In this document: positions 36,396 through 45,817 of the stretch, one piece after another
Layout: every line of letters starts with the position of its first letter
Position numbering within the stretch: position 1 is the first letter of the stretch
Source: Mesorhizobium sp.
Lineage (GTDB): Bacteria > Pseudomonadota > Alphaproteobacteria > Rhizobiales > Rhizobiaceae
Reading direction: 5' to 3'
Length of the DNA stretch: 64,000 nt
Assembly (NCBI GenBank): GCA_004020545.1
Contig: SAQE01000012.1
Location: 60,453 to 124,452 of the forward strand
The notes under the pieces: model-generated
Seen by the model: the letters and a program-made list of their open reading frames with translations, nothing else
Database searches by the model: none
Told to the model about the DNA's origin: nothing
Position numbers and translations under genes: made by a program

Positions 36396-36560
36396 CTCAC
36401 CTTCCCCCCTTGTGGGGGAAGGTGGCCGCGAAGCGGCCGGATGAGGGGTGTTGGAAGAAATGAGACGGCGGCAATTTCAAGCACATCGCCAAGCTGGAAC
36501 ACCCCCCATCCGTCTCGGCGCTTCGCGCCGATCCACCTTCCCCCACGAGGGGAGAAGGAA
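36396..36560. repeat. Intergenic inverted repeat, GGGGGAAGGTGG family
   Basis: The left part has CCCCCCTTGTGGGGG and CCGCGAAGCGG hairpins, then GGATGAGGGGTGTT. The right part carries the near complement AACACCCCCCATCCG, a GGCGCTTCGCGCC hairpin and CCACCTTCCCCCACGAGGGG. The two halves pair into a long cruciform between convergent lysE-like and nucleoside hydrolase genes. It resembles in layout, but not in sequence, the element at 5418-5570. Confidence 0.65.
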
Positions 36561-36569
36561 GAGGCGCTC

Positions 36570-37511
36570 CTACAGCCGCTCCAACCTCTCCACCAGCAGC
36601 GCGAAGAAGGCGTCATGGTCGATGTCGCGCATCACCATGGCGTTCTTCTCCCGCTTGCTGACGCCCCACCAGTCGATCACCGTCATGCCCATGGTGAGCT
36701 CGGAGGTCGTTTCGACGCTGACGTTGCAGCGGCGGCCTTTGAACAGCTCAGGCTTGATGAGATAGGCGATCACGCACGGGTCGTGCAGCGGCCCCCCGTC
36801 GGTGCCGTATTTCTCCTCGTCGAAGCGTTCGAAGAATTCCAGCATCTCGGCGGTCGCGGTGCCGACCTTGGTTCCGAGCTGCCGGAAGGCCTGCGTGCGC
36901 TTGGCCGTGGTCAGCGCCTTGTGGGTGACGTCGAGCGGCATCATCACGATCGGAATGCCCGACTTGAACACCACGTCGGCCGCCTGCGGGTCGACATAGA
37001 TGTTGAATTCGGCGGCGGGCGTGACGTTGCCGCCCTCGAAGAAACCGCCGCCCATCAGCACGATCTCCTTGATGCGCGGCGCGATGCGCGGCTCGCGGAT
37101 CAGCGCCAGCGCGATGTTGGTGAGCGGCCCGAGCGGGCAGAGCGTGATCGTGCCGCTTTCCTCGCGCATCAGCGTCTCGACGATGAAATCGACCGCATGC
37201 TTTTCCTGCAGCGGCATCGTCGGTTCCGGCAATTGCGGCCCGTTGAGGCCGGTCTTGCCATGCACTTCCTCGGCGGTGACGAGCTCGCGCGCCAGCGGGC
37301 GGATGGCGCCGGCATAGACCTTGACGTCGGGCCGGCCGGCGAGCTCGCAGATCTTGCGGGCATTCTTCTCGGTGAGTTTCAGCGGCACGTTGCCGGCAAC
37401 GGCGGTGATGCCGACGACGTCCAGCTCGGAGCTGCCGAGCGCCAGCAATATGGCGACGGCATCATCCTGGCCGGGATCCGTGTCGATGATGATCTTTCGT
37501 GACTGGGGCAT
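36570..37511 (-). CDS. Nucleoside hydrolase (IunH family)
   Basis: A 313-residue enzyme. The calcium site IIDTDPGQDDAVAILL at the N-terminus and DGGPLHDPCVIAYL in the later part are the two family hallmarks. It splits a purine or pyrimidine nucleoside to the base and ribose. ATG 37511 has AAGGA upstream. With ribokinase at 33320 it could form a salvage route, although the genes are on opposite strands. Confidence 0.9.
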   Translation of the reverse strand: MPQSRKIIIDTDPGQDDAVAILLALGSSELDVVGITAVAGNVPLKLTEKNARKICELAGRPDVKVYAGAIRPLARELVTAEEVHGKTGLNGPQLPEPTMPLQEKHAVDFIVETLMREESGTITLCPLGPLTNIALALIREPRIAPRIKEIVLMGGGFFEGGNVTPAAEFNIYVDPQAADVVFKSGIPIVMMPLDVTHKALTTAKRTQAFRQLGTKVGTATAEMLEFFERFDEEKYGTDGGPLHDPCVIAYLIKPELFKGRRCNVSVETTSELTMGMTVIDWWGVSKREKNAMVMRDIDHDAFFALLVERLERL

Positions 37512-37554
37512 TTCAATTCCTTTTGGGGAGTCTTTTTGGGCGGGGTTTTGATGG

Positions 37555-37583
37555 CTTGAACTTGTTCGCGCGGCGGACCATAT
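37555..37583 (+). promoter_or_regulatory. RpoH-type heat-shock promoter of the hsp20 gene
   Basis: CTTGAAC (37555-37561), a 14-bp spacer and GACCATAT (37576-37583) fit the sigma-32 consensus CTTGAAA-N-CCCCATNT. It lies 70 bp before the hsp20 ATG. The same spacing is seen at the grpE promoter (57136-57164). Confidence 0.55.
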
Positions 37584-37652
37584 CAAGACCACCGGGAAAA
37601 ATGCCATCTGGGTTTTTCCAGTTTGTGTCGCTCTTGAGAGGACAGTGTAACA

Positions 37653-38078
37653 ATGAGTCGAATGACGCCCTTCTCCAGCCCGCTTCTTCTGGGCTTCGAC
37701 GCCATGGAAAAGACGCTCGAGCGTCTGGCGAAGTCGGGCGACAGCTATCCCCCGTACAACATCGAGCGCCTGGGCGCCGCGGACGGCAAGGCCGAAAGGC
37801 TGCGCATCACGCTCGCCGTGGCGGGCTTCGCCGAAGGCGACCTCGATGTCACCACGGAGGAAAACCAGCTGATCGTGCGCGGCCGCCAGACCGACGACAC
37901 CGAGCGCGAATTCCTCCACCGCGGCATCGCCGCGCGCCAGTTCCAGCGCTGCTTCGTGCTGGCCGACGGCATGCGGGTGGTCGGCGCGGAGCTGAAGAAC
38001 GGTCTCCTGTCGGTCGACCTCGACCGGCCCGAGGCCGAACGGCTGGTACGGAAAATAAACATATCGGTGAAAGACTGA
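37653..38078 (+). CDS. Hsp20 family small heat-shock protein
   Basis: A 141-residue alpha-crystallin-type chaperone. The N-terminus contains PLLLGFDAMEKTLERL as in IbpA-like proteins. The alpha-crystallin domain spans about 33-125 with RLRITLAVAGFAEGDLDVT and a C-terminal-half core ELKNGLLSVDL. It holds unfolded proteins under stress. A heat-shock promoter precedes it, and the DUF1150 gene follows after 63 bp, a pair commonly found in rhizobia. Confidence 0.9.
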   Translation: MSRMTPFSSPLLLGFDAMEKTLERLAKSGDSYPPYNIERLGAADGKAERLRITLAVAGFAEGDLDVTTEENQLIVRGRQTDDTEREFLHRGIAARQFQRCFVLADGMRVVGAELKNGLLSVDLDRPEAERLVRKINISVKD

Positions 38079-38141
38079 TCTTCGCCGATGGCTCTATGCG
38101 GGAACGGCCTGACTGGCGTTCTCGCGGCAAGGAGGCTTGAA

Positions 38142-38399
38142 ATGACCAGAACTGATGAAACTCTGACCATGACCAGCGGCGAATTCGCCCATTTGGGCGA
38201 AGGTTCGGTCGCTTACCTGAGGAAAGTATCGAGCGACGATCTGCGCGGCCGCTTCCCCGGCCTCGACGAAATCGCGCCCGGCCTGGAATTGTGGGCGCTG
38301 TTTGCCGCCAACGGCCAGCCGATCCTGCTTTCCGATGCCCGTGACCGGGCGCTGGCGGGTGCGCTGGAGAACGATCTGACCACGGTCGCCATTCACTGA
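38142..38399 (+). CDS. DUF1150 family protein
   Basis: An 85-residue small soluble protein with GEFAHLGEGSVAYLRKV, LWALFAANGQPILLSD and the closing ALAGALENDLTTVAIH, the DUF1150 pattern. The ATG at 38142 has a strong AAGGAGG. It is the partner of hsp20 in the same operon. Its role is unknown. Confidence 0.85.
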   Translation: MTRTDETLTMTSGEFAHLGEGSVAYLRKVSSDDLRGRFPGLDEIAPGLELWALFAANGQPILLSDARDRALAGALENDLTTVAIH

Positions 38400-38420
38400 C
38401 CTGGTCTTTGCCGGAATTGG

Positions 38421-38444
38421 AAGGGGCCGCTCCCGGCGGCCCTT
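38421..38444. terminator. Hairpin after DUF1150 gene
   Basis: AAGGGGCCGC and GCGGCCCTT pair with one bulge around a 5-nt loop. No long T-run follows. Placed between the convergent DUF1150 and ptsN genes, it may end transcription on either strand. Confidence 0.4.
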
Positions 38445-38481
38445 GGAAGACTTACCCCAAAAAGCTAGGCCCCGAAAAGCT

Positions 38482-38946
38482 TCAGGCCGCGTGCGAGGCC
38501 TGCGTATCCGACAGAAGCGCGTGGATTGCCACCGCGTCGCGCGTCCCCCTGATCTTGGCCACCGTATCGGCGTCGCGCAGGACGCGCGCGATGCGCGACA
38601 GCGCCTTGAGATGGTCGGCGCCGGCGCCTTCGGGCGCAAGCAGCAGAAACACAAGATCGACCGGCTGATCGTCGAGTGCCTCGAAATCCACCGGCGTCTC
38701 CAGTCGGGCGAAAACGCCGGCGATCCTTTTGACCCCTGCGAGCTTGCCATGCGGAATGGCAATGCCGTTGCCGACACCGGTTGAACCCAGCCGCTCGCGC
38801 TGCAGGATCGTGTCGAACACCTCCCGCTCCGGAATCCCTGAAATCGCCGCCGCCCTCTCCGACAGCAATTGCAGAAGTTGTTTTTTGGAATTCGCCTTCA
38901 ACGCCGGCATGATAGCCGAGACGCTGATGAGATCGCTGAGATCCAT
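38482..38946 (-). CDS. ptsN: PTS IIA-like nitrogen-regulatory protein PtsN
   Basis: A 154-residue EIIA-Ntr protein with the phosphorylated His66 in GIAIPHGKL. It accepts phosphate through the nitrogen PTS and regulates transporters and kinases; in some bacteria it acts on KdpD and other potassium systems. It follows hpf on the minus strand, 60 bp downstream, in the usual alphaproteobacterial order after rpoN and hpf. Confidence 0.93.
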   Translation of the reverse strand: MDLSDLISVSAIMPALKANSKKQLLQLLSERAAAISGIPEREVFDTILQRERLGSTGVGNGIAIPHGKLAGVKRIAGVFARLETPVDFEALDDQPVDLVFLLLAPEGAGADHLKALSRIARVLRDADTVAKIRGTRDAVAIHALLSDTQASHAA

Positions 38947-39006
38947 GCTTGAAAAATCCCTTGCTCGCCTGCCGCGCCAGTCGTCCCCCTTGCGCGGCCG
39001 GCTTTC

Positions 39007-39591
39007 TTATCCCTGCGCGACTTTGGCCGTCGACGGATCGATCCAGCCGATGTTTCCATCCGGCCGGCGGTAGACGATATTGACATGGTCGTTTCCGGCG
39101 TTGCGGAAAACGAAAACCGGGCTGTCCTTGGTATCGAGCTCGATGACGGCCGATGCCACCGACATGGTGCGGAGAGCCACGGTCGATTCGGCGACGATGG
39201 CCGGAGCGAAGTCTTCCGGGATTTCCTCGTCATCGTCAGCGAGCGGCTCCATCACGGTATAGGCGATATCGGTGGATTCGCCATTGCCATTGCTGGAACT
39301 ATGCGACTTCAGCCGGCGCTTGTAGCGCCTGAGCCGCGTTTCGAGGCGATCGGCGGCTGCCTCGAAGGCAAGCGTGGGATCCTGGGCGTCGCCGGTCGCC
39401 TGCAGCGAGGCACCGGAATCGAGACGGATCATACAATCGGCCGAGAAGCGCGACCCCGCCTTGATGACCGTCACATGTCCTGAAAAACCTCGATCGAAAT
39501 ACTTCTCGATCGCCTCGTTGACACGATCGTTGATGCGCGTGCGGAACGCATCGCCGATGTCCATGTGTTTTCCCGAAATGCGCAGATTCAT
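39007..39591 (-). CDS. hpf: Ribosome hibernation-promoting factor, long form
   Basis: A 194-residue protein with the N-terminal S30Ae/sigma-54 modulation domain (NLRISGKHMDIGDAFRTRIN start, about 1-105) and a C-terminal dimerisation domain (IELDTKDSPVFVFRNAGN). This is the long form, which dimerises ribosomes in stationary phase. An acidic linker (ADDDEEIPED) joins the domains. It sits between rpoN and ptsN. Confidence 0.92.
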   Translation of the reverse strand: MNLRISGKHMDIGDAFRTRINDRVNEAIEKYFDRGFSGHVTVIKAGSRFSADCMIRLDSGASLQATGDAQDPTLAFEAAADRLETRLRRYKRRLKSHSSSNGNGESTDIAYTVMEPLADDDEEIPEDFAPAIVAESTVALRTMSVASAVIELDTKDSPVFVFRNAGNDHVNIVYRRPDGNIGWIDPSTAKVAQG

Positions 39592-39906
39592 CTGAAAACT
39601 GACCTTCCTTGCTCAGGCTTCAAACTGTCCCGAGTTTATACCCGTGGTGCGCGCGCACAAGCTTTGCGGCGGCACGCGCGCCGATTTTAGACCCGAACTT
39701 TCCGGTTGATCACAAGTCGCCTTCTGGCCGTCCGAGGCCTTCGCTTTGACGGACCCATTCGCGAGCGGGCATCACGGCCCGGCTCATGCGGGCGGGCTTC
39801 TAGACACTTCATTGCAGCTTGTCAATGAAGCATGAAAACTGTGCAAATCCGCCCGTTCCCCAGGCTCAGCACCAATTAGGTCAGGCCGGCTGAGTGTCAA
39901 CTGCCC
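39592..39906. other. 315-bp gap between rpoN and hpf
   Basis: No ORF of credible quality is present. The region ends rpoN and begins hpf. It contains an 8-bp inverted repeat CTTCATTG (39807-39814) and CAATGAAG (39823-39830), a weak hairpin near the rpoN 3' end. The hpf promoter must lie in the half closer to 39600. Confidence 0.6.
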
Positions 39907-41445
39907 CTAGCGCCCGGCGTTGGCCAGCGCCCGCTTTTCCCGGCGGCGCTGCACCGAGGAAGGGATGTTCATGCCTTCCCGGTACTTGGCGACGGTGCGG
40001 CGGGCGATGTCGACGCCGTTTTCCCTCAGCATGTCGACGATGGCGTCGTCGGAAAGCACGTCGGCGGGCTTCTCCTCGTCGATAAGCTGCTTGATGCGGT
40101 CGCGCACGGCTTCCGAGGAATGCGCTTCGCCGCCTTCCGCGGAGGCGATCGAAGCAGTGAAGAAATAGCGCAGTTCGAACACGCCGCGCGGCGTCAGCAT
40201 GTATTTGTTGGCGGTGACGCGGCTGACCGTCGATTCATGCATGCCGATCGCGTCGGCCACGGTGCGCAGGTTGAGCGGCTTGAGATGCCGCACGCCATGG
40301 ACAAGGAACGCGTCCTGTTGGCGCACGATTTCAGAGGCCACCTTGAGAATGGTCTTCGCCCGCTGGTCGAGGCTGCGCGTCAGCCAGTTGGCGTTCTGCA
40401 GGCATTCGGCCAAAAAGTCCTTCTCCGCCTGGTCCTTGGCATGGCTGGAGACACGGGCAAAATAGACATTGTCGACCAGAACGCGAGGCAGCGTATCGGG
40501 ATTGAGCTCCACGGCCCAGCTCCCGTCGGCGGCCGCCCGCACCTCGACATCGGCGACGATGGCGTCGCTCGCCCCGCCCGAAAACGCCGTGCCGGGCCGC
40601 GGATCGAGCGCCCGGATCTCGGCCAGCATGTCGAGAAGATCCTCCTCGTCGACGCCGCAGATGCGCTTCAGCGTCTGGAAATCCCGTCGCGCGAGCAGCT
40701 CGAGATTGGCGACCAGCGCCTTCATCGCCGGATCGAGCCGGTCGCGTATGGCAAGCTGCAGCGACAGGCACTCGGCGAGATCGCGGGCAAACAGGCCGGC
40801 CGGTTCAAAGGTCTGGCAGACCTCCAGCACATGCGCCACGACCGCATTGTCCGCGCCCAGCCGCGCGGCAATTTCTTGCAGGTCGGCACGCAGATAGCCG
40901 GCCTCGTCGAGGTTGTCGGCAAGCTCCCCGGCGATCAGGCGTTCGGCAGGATTGGGGAAGGCCATCGCGATCTGCTCGCCGACATGTTCGCGCAGCGTCA
41001 CCATCGTCGCGGCCATCTCGCCGACATCGAAGCCTTCCGACGCGCCGGCAGCACTGCCTCCGGACGCCGACTTCCATTGCGCCGTCAGGTCCGGCCCCAG
41101 CCTCTCGCTCGTGCCGGGATCGTCGGGAAACAGGTTCTCCAGCGAAGAGTCGAGCTTTTCCGAGATCGCCTCGGCGCTCCATTCCGTCTCGCCTTCGAAC
41201 CAGTCGTCCCCGGCAGCGGGTTCCGGAGCGGTCTCGCTCTTCTGCGGCAGGTCGCCGCCCGTTTCATCCTGCGGCTCGGCCCGCTCCAGCAATGGATTGC
41301 GCTCGATCTCCTCGTCGATGAAGCGTTCGAGCTCGACATGGGTGAGCTGCAGCAGCCGGATCGACTGCATCAGCTGGGGCGTCATCACCAGCGACTGGGA
41401 CTGTCTGAGCTGCAGTTTGGCCGCCAGCGCCATGGTGGGATTCAA
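39907..41445 (-). CDS. rpoN: RNA polymerase sigma-54 factor
   Basis: A 512-residue sigma-54. Region I is glutamine- and leucine-rich (LQLRQSQSLVMTPQLMQSIRLLQL), an acidic region II follows (about 50-130), and the C-terminal RpoN box ARRTVAKYRE is at 481-490. It directs transcription of nitrogen and other genes with enhancer-binding activators. Neighbours lptB upstream and hpf downstream give the standard rhizobial order. Confidence 0.97.
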   Translation of the reverse strand: MNPTMALAAKLQLRQSQSLVMTPQLMQSIRLLQLTHVELERFIDEEIERNPLLERAEPQDETGGDLPQKSETAPEPAAGDDWFEGETEWSAEAISEKLDSSLENLFPDDPGTSERLGPDLTAQWKSASGGSAAGASEGFDVGEMAATMVTLREHVGEQIAMAFPNPAERLIAGELADNLDEAGYLRADLQEIAARLGADNAVVAHVLEVCQTFEPAGLFARDLAECLSLQLAIRDRLDPAMKALVANLELLARRDFQTLKRICGVDEEDLLDMLAEIRALDPRPGTAFSGGASDAIVADVEVRAAADGSWAVELNPDTLPRVLVDNVYFARVSSHAKDQAEKDFLAECLQNANWLTRSLDQRAKTILKVASEIVRQQDAFLVHGVRHLKPLNLRTVADAIGMHESTVSRVTANKYMLTPRGVFELRYFFTASIASAEGGEAHSSEAVRDRIKQLIDEEKPADVLSDDAIVDMLRENGVDIARRTVAKYREGMNIPSSVQRRREKRALANAGR

Positions 41446-41622
41446 ACGCCTCGTCTACGCATCGAACTAAAGGTTTTTCGGTCGGGCATAGAAACTGGCC
41501 CGGCTTTTGCTTGTCAAGGAAAACGCTAGCAAGAACGGCTTACCGGAGCGTTATCCGGTGCCGGAACCGTCAAGAATCTCGAAAAACGGACGAAAATCCC
41601 GCCGAACGGGAGATTTTCGTAC

Positions 41623-42440
<818 letters not shown>

Positions 42441-42441
<1 letters not shown>

Positions 42442-43034
42442 TAGTCCTGCTGCGCTCCCTGCTGCTGCGCTCCCTGCTTCTGGGGCTTGAACGACATGAT
42501 GACGCGAGGACAACCTTCGACATTGCCGAGGCCGCTTTTCATCTGCACGGTGAGCTTGCAGCCCTTGAGCACGTTATCGCCCTGCGACAGCACCACTTCC
42601 TTGCCCTGAAGCACCAGCACCTGCGTCTTCATGTCGAAGGTGCCCTTGTCGCCGGTGGCGATCTGGTCGTTCGACTTGATGTAGACTCTGTTCTCGACCA
42701 CCAGATGGTCGATGTTGGCCGCACCCGTCATCGCCGACGCGCCCGCCGCCGCGCCCTTGGGGGCATTGGCATCCTTGACGTAGTAGACCGTCATCTTGCC
42801 GGCCTTGAGCAGCGTCGGCCCTTGATTAACAGTCACGTTGCCGTTGAACACCGCCACGCTATCGGCCTGCCGGACCTCGAGCTTGTCGCTTTCGATCTGG
42901 ATCGGCTGATCGCCCGACAACTTCAGTCCGGGAATCTGGCTGCTCGCGCTTGATTGCGCAAACGAACTCGCCGTTCCCAGCAACAGCAGTGCAGAGGCTG
43001 CGCCCAGAAGCCACGCGGATTTACTGCGACGCAT
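42441..43034 (-). CDS. lptA: LPS transport periplasmic protein LptA
   Basis: A 197-residue protein with a signal peptide ([20 protein letters not shown]) and the LptA/OstA beta-jellyroll domain ([20 protein letters not shown], then GNVTVNQG). It bridges the periplasm for LPS. The C-terminal tail is rich in glutamine. The ATG at 43034 with GGAG upstream is chosen over a GTG at 43046. It overlaps lptC by 14 bp. Confidence 0.9.
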
Positions 43035-43734
43035 TCTCTTCTCCACTCTTGACCCCCGCCGCCTTCAGAGCGGCCGGATCGATGTTGACGCGCACTCGGC
43101 TCTCGAAAACCACCACCTTGCCGTTCTCTTCCACCGACATCGAGTCGGCGGTGATGCGCGACCCGCCGCGGCTGACATCGACCGGATTGCTCGTCTTCAT
43201 AGAGCCTTTGCCCATGTCTAGGAAGACCGATTTGAACTTGGCCACCATGCCGTCGGTGGTGGTCACCGAGACATCGCTGGTCAGGTCCATCGTGTTGGCG
43301 CCGCGATCGTAGATGCCACGCGCGGCATCGACCGCCACCACATTGTCGCTGGCGACGGGCAATTTGGCGTTGATGCCTTCGAGGTCGATGATGTCCTGCT
43401 TGCCGACGTCCTGCGTCGCCCTGGTCGCCGTCAGCGAATAAGGCAGTTTCTGCTTGGTGAAGCCGTTGAGCTTGGGATTGGCCATCACCAGCTTGCCGTC
43501 CGAAAAGGCGGCTCCATCAGCCTGCACCGAGACCGAAACCGGCGCGGCGAGATAGGAATAGACCGGAAAGGCGACTGCAATAGCCGCCGCCAGCAGCGGC
43601 ACGGCGAACTTCAGCACGCGCACGCGGCGCGAATGCCGCTGCGCACGGTCGAACGCGTCGCCGCGCGTGCCGCTTTCGCCAGCGGCAGCCGACACCATTT
43701 CGGCATCGCTCGTTTCGTCAGATCGCGCCAACAT
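43021..43734 (-). CDS. lptC: LPS export system protein LptC
   Basis: A 237-residue protein with a 45-residue cytosolic start, one membrane helix (FAVPLLAAAIAVAFPVYSYL) and a periplasmic LptC-type beta domain (SYLAAPVSVSVQADGAAF; FESRVRVNIDP). It takes LPS from LptBFG to LptA. It heads the lptC-lptA-lptB-rpoN run. LptC is longer here than in enterobacteria, as is normal in rhizobia. Confidence 0.87.
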   Translation of the reverse strand: MLARSDETSDAEMVSAAAGESGTRGDAFDRAQRHSRRVRVLKFAVPLLAAAIAVAFPVYSYLAAPVSVSVQADGAAFSDGKLVMANPKLNGFTKQKLPYSLTATRATQDVGKQDIIDLEGINAKLPVASDNVVAVDAARGIYDRGANTMDLTSDVSVTTTDGMVAKFKSVFLDMGKGSMKTSNPVDVSRGGSRITADSMSVEENGKVVVFESRVRVNIDPAALKAAGVKSGEENASQ

Positions 43735-44027
43735 GACTGTTTTCTAATGAGCCCTTGCCCGCCAAACACCGCCTATAGGTGGTATGCCGGCCCCCGCAAG
43801 CAAGCACAAGCGGAGGAAAACTGCAAAAATGTGACGGCTACTACCGCAGGACTAAGACGAATTCGGCTGAACTGCCAGCCCTTCATAGCAGATAGGGGCC
43901 GGCTGCGTTAATTTTTCGTGAGGTCGCCGTCAACGCCCATCGCCGGGATCGCAACTGTCAGGAAACGGTAGCCCCGCGCGGATGCTTGCTTTAAAAGCGT
44001 CCTCTCCCACCGATTGTGAGGCTGACA

Positions 44028-44981
44028 ATGGCAATGAGAGCCGACGACCTGATCGACCGCCGCCGCTTGCGCCGCAAAGTGACGTTCTGGCGCGTCGCCG
44101 CGTTTGTGGTTCTGGCGGCGGCGCTGATTGCCTTTTCGGCATGGATCTACAGTGACGATTTCACCGGCCAGTCGGTCGACCACATTGCCAAGGTCAAGAT
44201 CGAAGGCACCATCACCGAGGACGAGGAGCTGATCAAACGGCTGGAGACGATCCGCAAGTCGGCGACAGTGAAGGGCGTCATCCTGTCGATCGATTCGCCC
44301 GGAGGCACCACGGTCGGCGGCGAGTCGATCTATGAGGAAGTACGCAAACTTGCCGGCGACAAGCCGGTGGTGGCCGAGGTCGGCACGCTGGCGGCGTCCG
44401 CCGGCTACATGATCGCAAGCGCAGCCGACCACATCGTCGCCCGCAAGACCTCGATCGTCGGCTCGATCGGCGTGCTGATCCAGTATCCCGACGTGAGCAG
44501 CCTGATGGACAAGCTCGGCATCAAGCTCGAGGAAGTGAAATCCTCGCCGCTGAAGGCTGCGCCATCGCCCTTCAAGCCGACCAATGACGACGAGCGCGCC
44601 ATGGTGCGCAAGCTGATCCTCGACAGCTATGACTGGTTCGTCGGCATTGTCGCCGAGCGGCGCAAGATCAGCCACGAGCAAGCGCTGGCGCTGGCCGACG
44701 GATCGATCTTCACCGGCCGCCAGGCGCTCGGCAACCACTTGGTCGACGCGGTCGGCGGCGAAACCGAGGCGATCGACTGGCTGGCGACCAAGGGCGTCGA
44801 CAGCAAGCTCAAGATCGTCGAATGGAAGAGCACAGAGGGCCGCAGCTACCTGTTTTCGAGGAGCATGACCAAAGCCGTCGCCAACGCGCTGGGCCTGCCG
44901 GAAGCCGGCGGCGACGTCATTCACGAGCTCGGCGCGGACCGCTTGTTCCTTGACGGTCTCGTTTCGGTCTGGCACCCTTGA
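44028..44981 (+). CDS. sppA: Signal peptide peptidase SppA
   Basis: A 317-residue S49 protease of the short type. One N-terminal helix (AAFVVLAAALIAFSAWIY) anchors it. LSIDSPGGTTVGGESIYEEV precedes the nucleophile Ser124 in LAASAGYM, and the general-base lysine should lie in KSSPLKAAPSPFK. It degrades cleaved signal peptides in the inner membrane. GAGG lies before ATG 44028; a GTG at 44016 is possible. Confidence 0.9.
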   Translation: MAMRADDLIDRRRLRRKVTFWRVAAFVVLAAALIAFSAWIYSDDFTGQSVDHIAKVKIEGTITEDEELIKRLETIRKSATVKGVILSIDSPGGTTVGGESIYEEVRKLAGDKPVVAEVGTLAASAGYMIASAADHIVARKTSIVGSIGVLIQYPDVSSLMDKLGIKLEEVKSSPLKAAPSPFKPTNDDERAMVRKLILDSYDWFVGIVAERRKISHEQALALADGSIFTGRQALGNHLVDAVGGETEAIDWLATKGVDSKLKIVEWKSTEGRSYLFSRSMTKAVANALGLPEAGGDVIHELGADRLFLDGLVSVWHP

Positions 44982-45057
44982 CAAGCTGTTGGGAAGAACC
45001 AAAAAAGCAATAAAATCATCCTGATAATTTGACCGCAGTGGCTTACGGGGAACTCTC

Positions 45058-45342
45058 ATGATCAAATCCGAACTTGTGCAAATCATTGCCGCGCGCAACC
45101 CTCATCTTTTCCTGCGCGACGTCGAAAACATCGTCGGCGCGATCTTTGACGAGATCACCGACGCGCTTGCCGAAGGCAACAGGGTCGAGCTGCGCGGCTT
45201 CGGCGCCTTTTCGGTGAAGAACCGCCCCGCCCGCACCGGCCGCAACCCGCGCACCGGCGAGTCCGTCGAGGTCGAGGAGAAGTGGGTGCCGTTCTTCAAG
45301 ACCGGCAAGGAGTTGCGCGAGAGGCTGAACGGCGGCAAATAG
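45058..45342 (+). CDS. ihfB: Integration host factor subunit beta
   Basis: A 94-residue DNA-bending protein: [15 protein letters not shown] at the start, the beta-arm [22 protein letters not shown] and the proline at the arm tip in the usual place. It pairs with IhfA to bend DNA at promoters, including sigma-54 ones. A promoter with A/T-rich bases lies between sppA and this gene (44982-45057). Confidence 0.95.
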   Translation: MIKSELVQIIAARNPHLFLRDVENIVGAIFDEITDALAEGNRVELRGFGAFSVKNRPARTGRNPRTGESVEVEEKWVPFFKTGKELRERLNGGK

Positions 45343-45380
45343 GCGCCGCGCCGGATAGCAGCGACGTTCCGGCGCCTCAA

Positions 45381-45436
45381 GCATGTCTCCCGAAAGTGGA
45401 GACCGGTTTCGGGACAAAGACATGCGCGCTTTAAGA
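45381..45436. repeat. RIME-like mosaic element, copy C
   Basis: Arms GCATGTCT (45381-45388) and AGACATGC (45418-45425) with a complementary core CCCGAAAGTGGAGACC and GGTTTCGGG. The tail GCGCTTTAAG (45426-45435) resembles one arm of the second palindrome in copies A and F, so this is a truncated version. It sits between ihfB and lapA. Confidence 0.65.
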
Positions 45437-45456
45437 TGCCTCTCTATGGAGATCTG

Positions 45457-45789
45457 ATGTTCAATCGCTTCATGCTCGTCGTGGTCTTCGTGCCGCTGGC
45501 CATCATCCTGATCGCGCTTGCGGTCGCCAACCGCGGACCGGTCGCCTTCACGCTTGATCCGTTCCATCCCGGCAATCCGGTGCTGACGCTGAACCTGCCG
45601 CTCTTCATCTTCCTGTTCCTGGCCTTAGCCATCGGCATGGTCGTCGGCAGCATGGCGACCTGGGTGAAGCAGGGCCGCTACCGCAAGCTCGCGCGCCAGC
45701 GCGGCCTGGAGGCCGAGAACCTGCGCCAGGCGGTGAGCCGTGCGCCCGTGGCGCCGAAAGGACCGGCGCTGCCCAAGCCGACAAACTGA
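45457..45789 (+). CDS. lapA: LapA (DUF1049) family membrane protein
   Basis: A 110-residue protein with two membrane helices (FMLVVVFVPLAIILIALAVA and FIFLFLALAIGMVVGSM) followed by a coiled, basic cytosolic tail. This is the LapA pattern, a protein tied to LPS assembly control through LapB/YciM. ATG 45457 with GGAG is preferred over ATG 45436. It follows ihfB, as rpsA-ihfB-lapA does in many proteobacteria. Confidence 0.8.
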   Translation: MFNRFMLVVVFVPLAIILIALAVANRGPVAFTLDPFHPGNPVLTLNLPLFIFLFLALAIGMVVGSMATWVKQGRYRKLARQRGLEAENLRQAVSRAPVAPKGPALPKPTN

Positions 45790-45817
45790 GCAGCAACTCG
45801 CTTTCACGGAGCTTTTT

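Noticed and set aside
43633-43911. 92-codon plus-strand frame before sppA
   Set aside because: It overlaps the lptC start and has no domain pattern or ribosome site; treated as non-coding.
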